Source: Eretmocerus hayati
Taxonomy: Eukaryota; Arthropoda; Insecta; Hymenoptera; Aphelinidae
Direction of reading: 5' to 3'
Assembly: GCA_029851415.1 (NCBI GenBank)
Contig: CM056744.1
Location: forward strand, 66,458,172-66,522,171
Length of the DNA stretch: 64,000 bases
The notes beneath the pieces are model-generated. The model was not told the DNA's origin. It did no database searches and saw nothing but the letters and a program-made list of their open reading frames with translations. Positions 55,326-64,000 of this stretch are shown here, piece by piece. A program made the position numbers and the translations under genes. Numbering within the stretch: position 1 is the first letter of the stretch; every line of letters starts with the position of its first letter.

Positions 55326-56793
55326 TTTGATTGATTGATTGATTCAACTTTATTAGCCCGGGGACACTGAGTCCCATGGGGCAAAACGAAAAACAATGGA
55401 TACATAAATTTCATAAAATTTTATAAAATTTTATAAAATAGGCAGATATATGCTCAGCAATCGTACTCCTTGATGCATTATATAACCACTACTTATACAC
55501 TAGATAACAGTAACAGGCACGTTGATCAACTCGTGACTGTAAGAAGGGATGACGGTAAATGAGCACAGGTAGCGAAAACACCAGTGTCTGACGATTGGTA
55601 TGGACCGCTTTCGACGAGAATATGAACAAGCTGTGTGTTACGATTCGACGAGTTCATCTTGACTGTGCAGATGAGCTAGAAGATTCTTTTTGAACGTTTC
55701 AACTGTTGTTGCGTCCCGAGGAAGAGATGAAAGTACTTGAGGTAACTTATTCCAGAACTTAGCAGCTGCGATTCTGAATGATTTTCCATATGTGCTAGTG
55801 CGAGCACTTTTGATAAGCATATCGCCCGTTTGCAATCGCTTTGACCTGTGTAGGGTAGTATTGCATATTTCAGTAATGTGACAGGCCAAGTAGCTGGGGT
55901 CGCCACTTTTCAGTATTTGAAATGTTTGCCTAGCCAAGAAGTACTCTCGACGAGACTTGACAGATAGCCATCCTAACTGTTTCCGATAGGGAGTGATATG
56001 GTCGCTCCAGGGGATATTGCCAAAGATAAAGCGTGTGCATGCGTTTTGTGCTCTTTGGAGTTTGAGGTCCAATCCCTTATCAAGACTATGAAAAACAAGG
56101 CGAGCGTAATCGAAGAAAGGCATGATAAGAGATTGAACTAGTGTTTTTCTGATTGAGAACGAGAGTGCATGACGGTGAGATCTGAGTTGGCGTAGAGTAC
56201 CGAAGACCTGCTGACAAATATGTGACACTTGCTTTTTCCAGTTGAGGTCGCTGCTTATCCAAACACCCAGGTTCTTTACCTCTGACACATAGTCTACAGG
56301 AGTGCCATCGATTTGTATTTTTGGTAAATTTCCCATGTCGAGAAGGCGAAGATTTTCAGCACTGCCCAAAATCATGACTTTGGTCTTTTTCAAGTTCAAA
56401 GTCAGACCATTGGAGACAGCCCAGTGATGTATGGCATTGGCATCTGATTCGACTTTCCTCAGCGTATCAATAACTTCCATGTGTTGGCAACTCCTGTAGA
56501 TCTGTGTGTCATCAGCGTAAATCATATAGCGACAGAATCTGAGAACCTGGGGTAGATCATTGATGAAGATGGAAAATAAAAGTGGTCCTAACAATGATCC
56601 TTGGGGAACTCCCGCTGTAGTTTCCAACCAATCAGATACTGTACCTCCCCCGTCGATGACAGCTTGACACCTATCAGCAAGATATGAGAGAAACCATTTG
56701 ATAGTGTGATTGTCGACTTGATATGAGCGTAGTTTTTGAATGAGGATGTGGTGTGAAATTTGATCAAACGCTTTGGAAAAATCGAATAGCACA
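55326..56793 (-). mobile_element. 5'-truncated CR1/Jockey-like LINE (copy M)
   Basis: The 3' end lies at left: (AATC)n-type tail, AATAAAG and hairpin GGGAC-TCAGT-GTCCC. It is truncated at the RT palm. Its 5' end abuts copy N head-to-head without any microsatellite. Confidence 0.85.
55638..56793 (-). pseudogene. Copy M ORF2, palm to C-terminus
   Basis: 384 open codons starting VLFDFSKAFDQISHH, with TTAGVPQGSLLGPLLFS, catalytic MIYADDTQIYRS, LNWKKQVSHICQQVFG, FIFGNIPWSDHITPYRKQL and KFWNKLPQVL. A sister of L at perhaps two-thirds amino acid identity by eye. The endonuclease and RT fingers are missing. Confidence 0.85.
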
Positions 56794-57529
56794 TTCAGGG
56801 AACGTTCAATAGCCGTTTAGGAAACGTTTGGGTCGGTCACGTACTGATTTACGGAGAATGTACTTCGCAGCTCTGTTAATGCACAAGATCATGCTCTCAG
56901 GAGAGCCTGGCTACCTAGCTGCGATATTTACCAGGTACTAATCCGAGCGTCCCGCACGGGGTGATGTAGAAGAGCAGGTCCTGAAGGTTCCCAGGATGAG
57001 ACTTCAGTATGGAAGAAGATTTTTCCGGACGCAATGTGCTCATCTGTGGAATCTTCTCCCTTCGAGCATTCGGCAGCTCGGTTAAGTGACATAATTTAAG
57101 GAGACATTGAAGAGTTTTCTGCTAACAAGACCTCCGCAAAAGATTGATGTGGGTTTGAAGAAATACTCCAATCTGTGATGGGCTGGACTCTGTTCCTTCC
57201 TTCCAATTAGTGATTCCTTTCCATGTGACCTTTCGTCATAAGACTGATGTGTATATTTTGATTTTCTGTGATATGACCAAGAGTCCTTGCTCCATCTACT
57301 TTTCTTTACTAATTTTGTGGTTACTCCATTAGTACCTGATTCTGTTCCATCTTGACTAATCACAAGCTGTGAAAATCTTTGTCCTTGACCAAACTGGTAC
57401 TCAGTAGAATTCATATTCAACGTGCATTTTTATATACATATATATATATACTTATGAATTCATAACAGACATATTTTGCCATATGTAATTACTCTTCTGT
57501 CTTCGGACAAAGACAAGACATCAATATCA
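56794..57529 (+). mobile_element. A-like LINE 3' fragment (copy N)
   Basis: From about 56813 it matches the post-RT end of A: RRMYFAALLMHKIMLSGEP, then a TAA, then RPARGDVEEQVLKVPRMRL. The 3' UTR keeps TTGACTAATCAC and CCTTGACCAAA, a hairpin TGTC-TTCG-GACA and an ATCAATATCAATC tail into (TC)n. Bases 56794-56812 are unassigned junction sequence. It is a separate family from A, as the UTR has diverged. Confidence 0.8.
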
Positions 57530-57554
57530 ATCTCTCTCTCTCTTTCTCTCTCTC
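57530..57554. repeat. (TC)n between copies N and O
   Basis: TC run after the N tail, leading into the T-run of O. From here to 62.8 kb the + strand array is TC, whereas 36.6-55.3 kb is GA. Confidence 0.9.
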
Positions 57555-58163
57555 TTTTTTTTTTTTTTTTTTTTTTTTCAAGGTGGTTAGAGGGCAAAAT
57601 CTGCCTCAGGATCCCTCGGATCCGTCCCCAGACACCGGACTGGTTCAGCTTACGCGGACTACGCATAGCCCACGCAGGCCATACCAGGCGGGACACGGGT
57701 TTGGGTGGGGCCCACCGAGAGGTGGGCCCGGCCGTGTAATATCCCTCTCCCCTCGATGTCCGATACCTAGGGCATCGGGCAATCAAGAAGGAGATCCACC
57801 TGCATCTACCATCTCATCCCGGAACCGCGTGAGCATTACTTCAGAATGAGCGGCATGTCTCGCGCTCGATTGCGAGCGTTCCTCTTCTCCATCTTCTCTC
57901 TTCGGCCACTTGTCGGCATCTTCTGTCTTCATTCTCCATTGTTCCCTCTCTTTCTTCTTTCTTCTCTCTTCTTCCTTCTTTCTTCCCTCTTCAGTGCATC
58001 AGATTCCTCCTGGAATCATTTGGGCCTCTTCTGTTTCAATCGGCAGAGTCACTGTGATTCGCCTACTTCGAGGCGCCTTACTTCCCTCTCTTTCTCCTCT
58101 TTGCGGGTCATCACCATCTTGATGTATCCGGTGAGTCTATCCCATGTCTCCTGGTTGCGGAGC

Positions 58164-58166
<3 letters not shown>
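57555..58166 (-). mobile_element. 3' fragment of R1-like LINE (copy O)
   Basis: In sense orientation: GACTTGCTCCGCAACCAGG (last ~40 codons of ORF2), the type-2 3' UTR and a ~24-nt poly(A), flanked by (TC)n on both sides on the + strand. Nearly identical to J. Confidence 0.9.

Positions 58167-58199
<33 letters not shown>
58167..58199. repeat. (TC)n between copies O and P
   Basis: About sixteen TC units. Confidence 0.95.
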
Positions 58200-58202
<3 letters not shown>

Positions 58203-59885
58203 AGTCTTATCACACGTATTCTCCAGTGTCTCTCTCCATATCGTCACTCTTTCTCTGCCGCAAGTTGCCTACGGGCTCTTCTTCTACAGACTCTTGCACG
58301 CCAAATTTTGCAAGGATTCGTTGGATTCATAATTCGTTGTGGACCTACGTATCTTGCAAAATTCATCTACTTTTTCCATCAACACGTTTCCTGATTTGAG
58401 GTCAGGAGATTGGATGGCACGCTGCTCGAAGCTTCTCTCAATCTTTGAACAACTTCTATTGTCAGATGCTAGATGGCAGCAATTTCTAGCAGATTTCTAC
58501 ATTATCAACTCTGTTGAAGCCTAATTCAAACGTGTTCCGACCTCAAGTGTTTTGCCTCAGTGAGCTGCCTGATCGTCGCTAGCAGACGCCTGAGAGAACT
58601 GACAGCTGTTCCATTCTTGTATCAAACCATGGCTCCAAATTTATTCACAGTGAGTTCCTCTGAACAAGATCAAGTGACTTCGTATATAACATGCAAATCT
58701 GAGTCTAACTCAGAGAGTGCTGGTCAACTAATTGAAATGCCACCTCATTTCAAAATTTTCCTTGCTCATTTTGACGCTACTCAAGAAAGACTCTTTTCCA
58801 AATTGAACGAACTTGAGAATGGAATAGAAAAGCGTATTACTGCAATTGAAAAAGATGTTTCTGAAATCCGTGATCAGCTTTCTCGGGTCTCTAATCAGTC
58901 AACATTAGTTGACTCTGCTGAAGTAATTCTGACGAACATTCCTCGTGTTCTAAATCTCTCGAAAAATGAGATTATAAGTAAAGTTTTTGAGGCCATAGAA
59001 GTACCCGATTTGCAGAACTTTGTAGTGAATGTTAGAGAGTGGAAAGGTCCTCGTTTTCGCAATATGTATTCATCAGTTCCAACAAAATCAAATTCTTCGA
59101 AAACGAGAGGTTTAGATTCTCAATCAATTGTAATACAATTTTCATCAAACATAGTTCGAGATAGATTCATTGTGAATTCATCTAAATTGAAGAAGAAATC
59201 TATTAGAGATATCTTTGGGTATGATGACTACTCTGAAATTTATTGCAGCCTGCTATGTTCGAAAGATGTTCACAATTCGATCAAAGAGGCTTATCTTGTG
59301 AGTGTTAGACTGAAAATACCGAAACCAGTGGTGAAAAATCTGACTGTTTGCATGAAAGTTTCAAAAACTGACCCGCTGGTGCCAATTTTTTCAGAGCCTG
59401 AACTTGAGAATTTTGAATTCCAGCATAATGTGTACTGTTGAACAGTTCAGTACCTCAATAAGCTACGTTACTCTACTCGACAAGTTTCTGACATTGATTT
59501 TCCACTGCTTTCACGATTAGAAGATGGATTCCCTGGAAAGCTAGCTTTGCAATTTTCTTCCCGGCCAAATTATTTGAAAATCACATTTCAAGAACGTCAA
59601 AGTATCGCATGAATATGTACATCGCATACCAACTACACTGTCGTTCATTCATTCATCTCGAATTCCTGTGATTTGATAATTTTCTATCAATTTCAATCAA
59701 ATATTGTAATTCTAGGATATTGTTGTAATTCGTAAGCATCGATACAATTCATAAGTGTTTTTATCATCTTGAACTATTCATTTTCCACTAAAGCATTTTA
59801 TATTTTCATGTAAAATGAATCTTGCTACCTGTACCACATAGGGTAATACCCCAAGGTACCATTGAATAAACTAATCTAACTAATC

Positions 59886-59890
<5 letters not shown>
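58200..59890 (+). mobile_element. ORF1-only element (copy P)
   Basis: About 1.7 kb: a ~430-bp leader, one ORF1-like gene, ~450 bp of 3' UTR, hairpin GGGT-AAT-ACCC, AATAAA and a tail of CTAATCTAA units running into a long (TC)n. No trace of endonuclease or RT is present between the ORF and the 3' end. It looks like a non-autonomous LINE derivative that retains the 3' architecture of group 1. Confidence 0.7.
58629..59441 (+). CDS. Copy P ORF1-like protein
   Basis: 270 residues from MAPNLFTVSSSEQDQ (the frame is open ~23 codons further upstream without AUG). Residues ~45-95 form a coiled coil (ERLFSKLNELENGIEKRITA). The remainder is laid out like ORF1 of copy E: AEVILTNIPRVLNLSKNEI against EIRISGIPDSVVTPDKV, REWKGPRFRN against RRWTAPPSRM, VRDRFIVNSSKLKKKSIRDI against VREFVLLKASGLKDKTAQDI, and PKPVVKNLTVCMK against LRPIVQNLTVLIR. 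No PHD-like finger is present. Expected to be an RNA-binding protein of the RNP. The open frame in the absence of ORF2 suggests either recent birth or selection on ORF1 alone. Confidence 0.65.
   Translation: MAPNLFTVSSSEQDQVTSYITCKSESNSESAGQLIEMPPHFKIFLAHFDATQERLFSKLNELENGIEKRITAIEKDVSEIRDQLSRVSNQSTLVDSAEVILTNIPRVLNLSKNEIISKVFEAIEVPDLQNFVVNVREWKGPRFRNMYSSVPTKSNSSKTRGLDSQSIVIQFSSNIVRDRFIVNSSKLKKKSIRDIFGYDDYSEIYCSLLCSKDVHNSIKEAYLVSVRLKIPKPVVKNLTVCMKVSKTDPLVPIFSEPELENFEFQHNVYC

Positions 59891-59975
<85 letters not shown>
59889..59975. repeat. (TC)n between copies P and R
   Basis: About 87 bp of uninterrupted TC, the longest pure array in the window. Confidence 0.95.
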
Positions 59976-59976
<1 letters not shown>

Positions 59977-61748
59977 GTAAGCGCAGCTGATTGCACTAAA
60001 GAAAACTGCTGCTCCATCAACGGTCTCGGACTTCCGTCTTATAGCGTTGTTGTGGTTCCTCTCCAAGGTTCTAAAAAAAATCGCACATGACCAAATCACG
60101 GAGTATTTGAAAATCGAGAAGATACTGGATCGCTTCCAGACTGGTTTTAGGCAATACCGTAGCACCCAGACAGCTTTGTTAAAATTGACCGTTGACATCA
60201 GAGTAGGTATAGACAGGAAGAAGATCACTTTGCTCGTACTATTCGATTTTAGTAAAGTTTTTGACACAATCTCACCATCAAAGCTGTTGAGGAAGCTACG
60301 ACATCTTGGCTTCTCAAGATCGGCGCTCCTGTGGATAAAATCATATTTACAGGGTTGCACCCAACAGATCACTTCTAAAGTAGGCAAATCTGATTGGCTC
60401 GGAACCAATCTGGGTGTTTCACAGGGGTCCGTCCTTGAGCCTCTCCTCTTCAGCTTGTATGTGAATGACCTGGCTGGCTTGCTAGACGGAAAGTCGGTTC
60501 ATCATCTCTTTTATGCGAATGATCTCCAAATCTATCTCCAAATCGAGAAAAATGAGATCAGGGAAGGTATTGCTCCGCTGGGCGAAATAGGGCGACTAGT
60601 TGCCGAGTGGGCCAGAAGTTCCGGCCTGTGTCTCAACGCTGGCAAGACCAAGGCGATCTACTTCAGTTCGGAGAGAAATATCAAAGATCTGAAGAGAATG
60701 GACTTGCCAGGGGTTGAGATACAGGAGGGAAAGTTCATCCCGTTCAGTGATACGGTCGTGAGTCTTGGTGTTACACTTGACAGTGAATTGACGTGGAAAC
60801 CGCACATCGACCAAGTAACTAAGAAAGTCAACAGAGCCCTATACGGTCTGCGGTTTTTTAGGGCAAGTATCATCAGACCTCTCCGAATTCGCCTAGTCGA
60901 GTCATTGGTTCAACCGCACCTAAATCATTGCACGGGCGTGTACCTCGACGCCACGGACGAACAGCAGCAACAGATACAGAGACTAAGCAATTCTTGTGTG
61001 AGATATATTCTTGATCTTAGGAGAGACGAGCACATCACCCCGTTCAGGGAGCGTTTGGGTTGGTTACGCACTGATTCGCGGAGAATGTACTTCGCAGCTC
61101 TCTTGATGCATAAGATCATGCACTTGGGAGAACCTGGCTACCTAGCTGCGATGTTTACCAGGTACCAATTCGAACGCCCCGCACGGGGTGATCTAGAAGA
61201 GCGGGTACTCAGAGTTCCCAACATGAGACTTGAGTATGGAGGAAGATCTTTCCAGGTCCAATGTGCTCATTTGTGGAACTCTCTCCCTCCGGGCTTTCGG
61301 CGAATTAAAAAAATTTCACTTATTGAAGACGCTCTAAAAGAATTTCTCTCGTCACAACCCTCTCAGAGAATTGATGTGGACCAGAAACAGTACTTTAATC
61401 TTTGATAAGCTTGGGCTCTCTCTCTGAATAGTCTTCTTTTAGTTTTAGTTGAGTTATGCGTGACTTCCCTGTCACATAATTCTTAAATCTGTGATAATTT
61501 CCGGGCCCATGTCTTTTTATATGTACTGATGTACCTTGATCAATTCACTGATTCATCTCACTCGTGTGCATCTCTCGATGCCTCTTCATGACTAGTCCCT
61601 TCCTGACATGAATGAAATTTCCTTGACCAAAATGACAAATTATATAATATTTATATGTTGATTATGACCGTTATAAATATCTCATGGAACTGTATTTTCA
61701 CTTTTGCCTCCGGGCGAATAAAGGGAATCAATCAATCAATCAACCAAT

Positions 61749-61752
<4 letters not shown>
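59976..61752 (+). mobile_element. 5'-truncated A-family LINE (copy R)
   Basis: Begins inside the RT (AAGCGCAGCTGATTGCAC, matching A at 29756) exactly at the end of (TC)n. It continues to the 3' hairpin TTTGCC-TCC-GGGCGAA, AATAAAGG and AATC units into (TC)n. The 3' UTR matches A closely. Confidence 0.9.
59981..61405 (+). pseudogene. Copy R RT domain, catalytic Asp changed
   Basis: 475 codons are open after a TAA at 59978: AQLIALKKTAAPSTVSDFR, LVLFDFSKVFDTISPSK, NLGVSQGSVLEPLLFSLY, FYANDLQIYLQ, then the complete C-terminus. YADD has become YAND and VPQGSVLGP has become VSQGSVLEP, so catalysis should be lost even though the frame is intact. Confidence 0.85.

Positions 61753-61790
<38 letters not shown>
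61751..61790. repeat. (TC)n between copies R and S
   Basis: About nineteen TC units. Confidence 0.95.
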
Positions 61791-61793
<3 letters not shown>

Positions 61794-62500
61794 CAGACAG
61801 ATCAAGATCCTAGGTATGATCATTGATCGTTCACTTGACTGGAGCAAACAAATCAATCAGATAAGCCATCGTGTCCATGATTCTTTCTATACTCTAAGAA
61901 TCGCTGCCCGTAGTTTGGCTCGCCCGCTGCGGCAGCAGCTTGTGAGCAGATTGGTTCTGCCGTATCTTGATTATGGTTCAGCGTTGCTCACTGGTTTGAA
62001 TAAGGAGCAAAACCTGAAGCTCCATCGTCTGCATAATGCTTGCATCAGATTCATCCACGGAAACATCCCGCGGTAAGCAAATGTCACACCCTATCGTCTA
62101 AGTCTTGGCTGGCTCTCCGCTGAGAGTCGAAGAGAATACCTTCTTGGGTCACTCGCAATTGCGATTATATAGTACAATCAGCCAACGTACTCAAGACCCA
62201 AATTTTCTCTCGCGATTGAGAAGCCTGCTTTGCGCCAGTCTGAAAGGAAGAACAAAGCCTCACTCACGTATCGCTCCCCCCGAACAGAAGCCCTCAATCA
62301 ATCTTTCACCATCCGTGCCTCGTATCTATTGAATAATCTCCCCTGCCTAAATTCTGCGATGAGCCTCAACAACCTGAAGGAGATGCTTCTAAATTTCCTA
62401 TGGGATCGTGATCGCGACAGTTGGTTTAAGCGCGCTCCTCGCGAAGGACAACTAGCTATCCCACCATGCCTACGCGATACTCTTTCCCCACCATTGTAAT
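61794..62500 (+). pseudogene. Copy S ORF2 C-terminus
   Basis: Reads RQIKILGMIIDRSLDWSKQ, VLPYLDYGSALLTGLNKEQN and ACIRFIHGNIPR, then TAA at 62074. After frame changes come SERKNKASLTYRSP and NLPCLNSAMSLNNLKEMLLN to 62499. It supplies the thumb region that flanks the deletion in copy E. Confidence 0.8.
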
Positions 62501-62758
62501 GGACACAATTGATCTTCCGTATCAGAGCTCTCCTCGCTATGAATTCCAACAGATGTCACAATTAGACAAGTCCTCGAGATCTTCACTGAATTTGAAACAA
62601 TTTTGGAATATTCTTGCTTATGCTACCTAGCACTTATTTTAGATATCTATTTAGTTTTAGTATATTCCATATGTAACATGCATCATGTATACTCGCTATT
62701 TGGACAAATGGGGTCTTGACCCCCCGTCCTCAATAAAATCAATGTCAATCAATCAATC
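61794..62758 (+). mobile_element. 5'-truncated E-family LINE (copy S)
   Basis: Coding remnant, then GGACAAAT and the hairpin GGGGT-CTTG-ACCCC, AATAAAAT and AATC units into (TC)n. The same 3' design is seen at the E end. Confidence 0.85.
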
Positions 62759-62769
62759 TCTCTCTCTCT
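62757..62769. repeat. (TC)n between copies S and T
   Basis: Short TC run. Confidence 0.9.
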
Positions 62770-62785
62770 TCCCTTCAATACTGAG

Positions 62786-63395
62786 CAATTTCGCAGTTTG
62801 AATGAGGAAGTCGATGGTTTCACTAATACTTTGAAGGACCAGTCAGAGCGTATGAATTCCCTTGAATATGAGAGTATGTTTTTGAGAAATGAAGTAAATC
62901 AACTCGAGGAATTGCGCTCTCATGGCATTCCTTGTCCAGAGCTGAAAGTATACGGTATTCCGAATTCATGTGAATTACCGCTAAATGTCATTACCCGAGC
63001 TATTTCAAAAGCCTTGGACATCGAAAATTTATATAATGATATACTAGAAATTCGCGAATTCAATCCTAAACCGCCCCAGCAAAATCCTGCTTCAGATGTT
63101 CAGGGTACTAATACCCGTGATGAATTTCGCTTCTATGTTGTGAAATTTAAGTCGGTAAACGTACGTGATCATGTGCTTAGAGTGAAACGTAATTATGAAG
63201 ATCGCAAGGTTTGCGACGTTATTCCCGATTGCCCGAGTGAATCTGAATAACCTTCGTCTCCTGGCTAAGGAGCGTGCGAAACAATTAAATTATAAGTATG
63301 TATGGGTACGTGAAGGGAACTTGTTTGTTAGGGAAGATGATGGAAGCGACCGCATTCATATAGTCACCGAATCGGATTTAGGTAGAATATTCTGA
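62786..63395 (+). pseudogene. Copy T ORF1, FP25K-like, frameshifted
   Basis: The first part (ERMNSLEYESMFLRNEVNQ, a coiled coil, then ELKVYGIPNSCELPLNVITR) ends in the wrong frame at 63250. The FP25K-like C-terminus continues in the frame of 63195-63395 (NNLRLLAKERAKQLNYKY, VWVREGNLFVREDDGSDRI). One small indel near 63220-63240 explains the change. Confidence 0.7.
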
Positions 63396-63406
63396 CTTCC
63401 CTCCGA

Positions 63407-64000
63407 ATGCAAGAATGTAAAAATTCCTATGTTTCTAACCGAATGTTGCTTAAAATCGCCCACTTGAATGTTCCATCGTTGCGTGAACACATTGACGAGG
63501 TCATCATATTCCTTGAGAATCATGAGTTAGATTTACTGGCCGTGAGTGAGACTTGGTTAAGACCGGACTGTCCTGACTCTATGGTATCCATCCCAAACTT
63601 TCCTTTCATCCGTAATGACCCTAAGCTCTGATCCCAGAATGGGAAACGAGAATTTATACAGGGTGATGATGTGGCTTGTTATCTAAGGAGTGGTCTCTCT
63701 TACGATAGAGTTGATTTTCCTACGGTAAGCAATATGAATGGAACAGAATATATACTCCTTGAAATGAAAACGCAGGATAACCAGAACATTATGTTCGGAT
63801 CAGTCTTCTGCCGGCCCCACTGGAAATGTATTATCTTACTTTTTCATTGATCTCCAGAAAACTGTTCCTCGATATCGCAATTTTATACTCGCTGGTGTTT
63901 TTAATTCTGATTTGCTGTCCGACTCTTATTATAGCTCTCATTTGCAAGACCTCATATATGAAAATTCATTGTATAATGTTCCATTTGGCCCTACGCATCA
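63407..64000 (+). pseudogene. Copy T ORF2 start (endonuclease), broken
   Basis: An ATG at 63407, 11 nt after the ORF1 stop, opens MQECKNSYVSNRMLLKIAHL and then the endonuclease N-terminus (HELDLLAVSETWLRPDCPDS). A TGA at 63629-63631 interrupts it, after which VACYLRSGLSYDRVDFPT and YILLEMKTQDNQNIMFGSVF continue. Here ORF2 has its own AUG, unlike A and L. Confidence 0.7.

Larger units (their letters stand above)
62770..64000 (+). mobile_element. L-like LINE, runs off the window (copy T)
   Basis: Begins at CCCTTCAATACTGAGC against (TC)n, holds most of ORF1 and the start of ORF2, and continues past the window end. Confidence 0.8.

Overview
The window is arthropod nuclear DNA, most likely from an insect. 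It contains two spliced exons of a cytoplasmic dynein heavy chain whose residues match insect versions best as I remember them. It also carries many insect-type non-LTR retrotransposons, a BEL/Pao-type LTR element and long foldback elements. There is no prokaryotic operon, rRNA gene, functional tRNA gene or CRISPR array. Apart from the dynein exons I see no host gene; almost all recognisable coding sequence belongs to transposons.

Bases 1-11,258 are mostly non-coding. They hold a (GA)n tract, a small hairpin repeat, a 1.8 kb higher-order satellite (3.3-5.1 kb, with an inverted outlier near 9.0-9.3 kb), a foldback element (6.67-8.09 kb) enclosing a broken ORF, a worn 3' end of an R1-type retrotransposon (8.17-8.5 kb) and a TA-flanked inverted-repeat DNA transposon (9,725-10,790). 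Dynein exons lie at 11,259-11,330 and 11,405-11,938 on the + strand. A 4 kb foldback element with a second palindrome nested in one arm follows at 12.05-16.07 kb. From 16 to 21.7 kb there are hairpin repeats and a decayed LINE fragment. A gutted BEL/Pao element with two LTRs and a 5-bp target duplication fills 21,726-26,055.

From 26.6 kb to the end the window is a chain of non-LTR retrotransposons separated by (GA)n/(TC)n microsatellite. Two unrelated groups take part. Group 1 is CR1/Jockey-like, with a short hairpin, AATAAA and a tandem (AATC)n-type tail at its 3' end (copies A, C, E, G, L, M, N, P, R, S, U; D and T are broken relatives). Group 2 is R1-like, with a poly(A) tail, a gag with CCHC knuckles and an RT ending in a Cys/His motif (copies B, F, I, J, K, O). 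Nearly every copy has the same microsatellite strand on both sides, so each insertion split an array and left a usable array on each side. Orientation is strict: group 1 sense 3' ends run into (TC)n, and group 2 sense 3' ends run into (GA)n. I see no exception where a 3' junction is readable. In effect the microsatellite is a self-renewing landing pad used on opposite strands by two LINE lineages.

The best preserved copies are A (26.6-31.5 kb; both ORFs open and in one frame, separated only by a UGA followed by CUA), K (47.6-51.8 kb; R1-like, one 44-bp deletion) and L (51.9-55.3 kb; intact ORF2). The others are 5'-truncated, frameshifted or internally deleted. P carries only an ORF1 yet has a complete 3' end, and E lost its RT catalytic core by an in-frame deletion. 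Copy letters A-V are my own labels.
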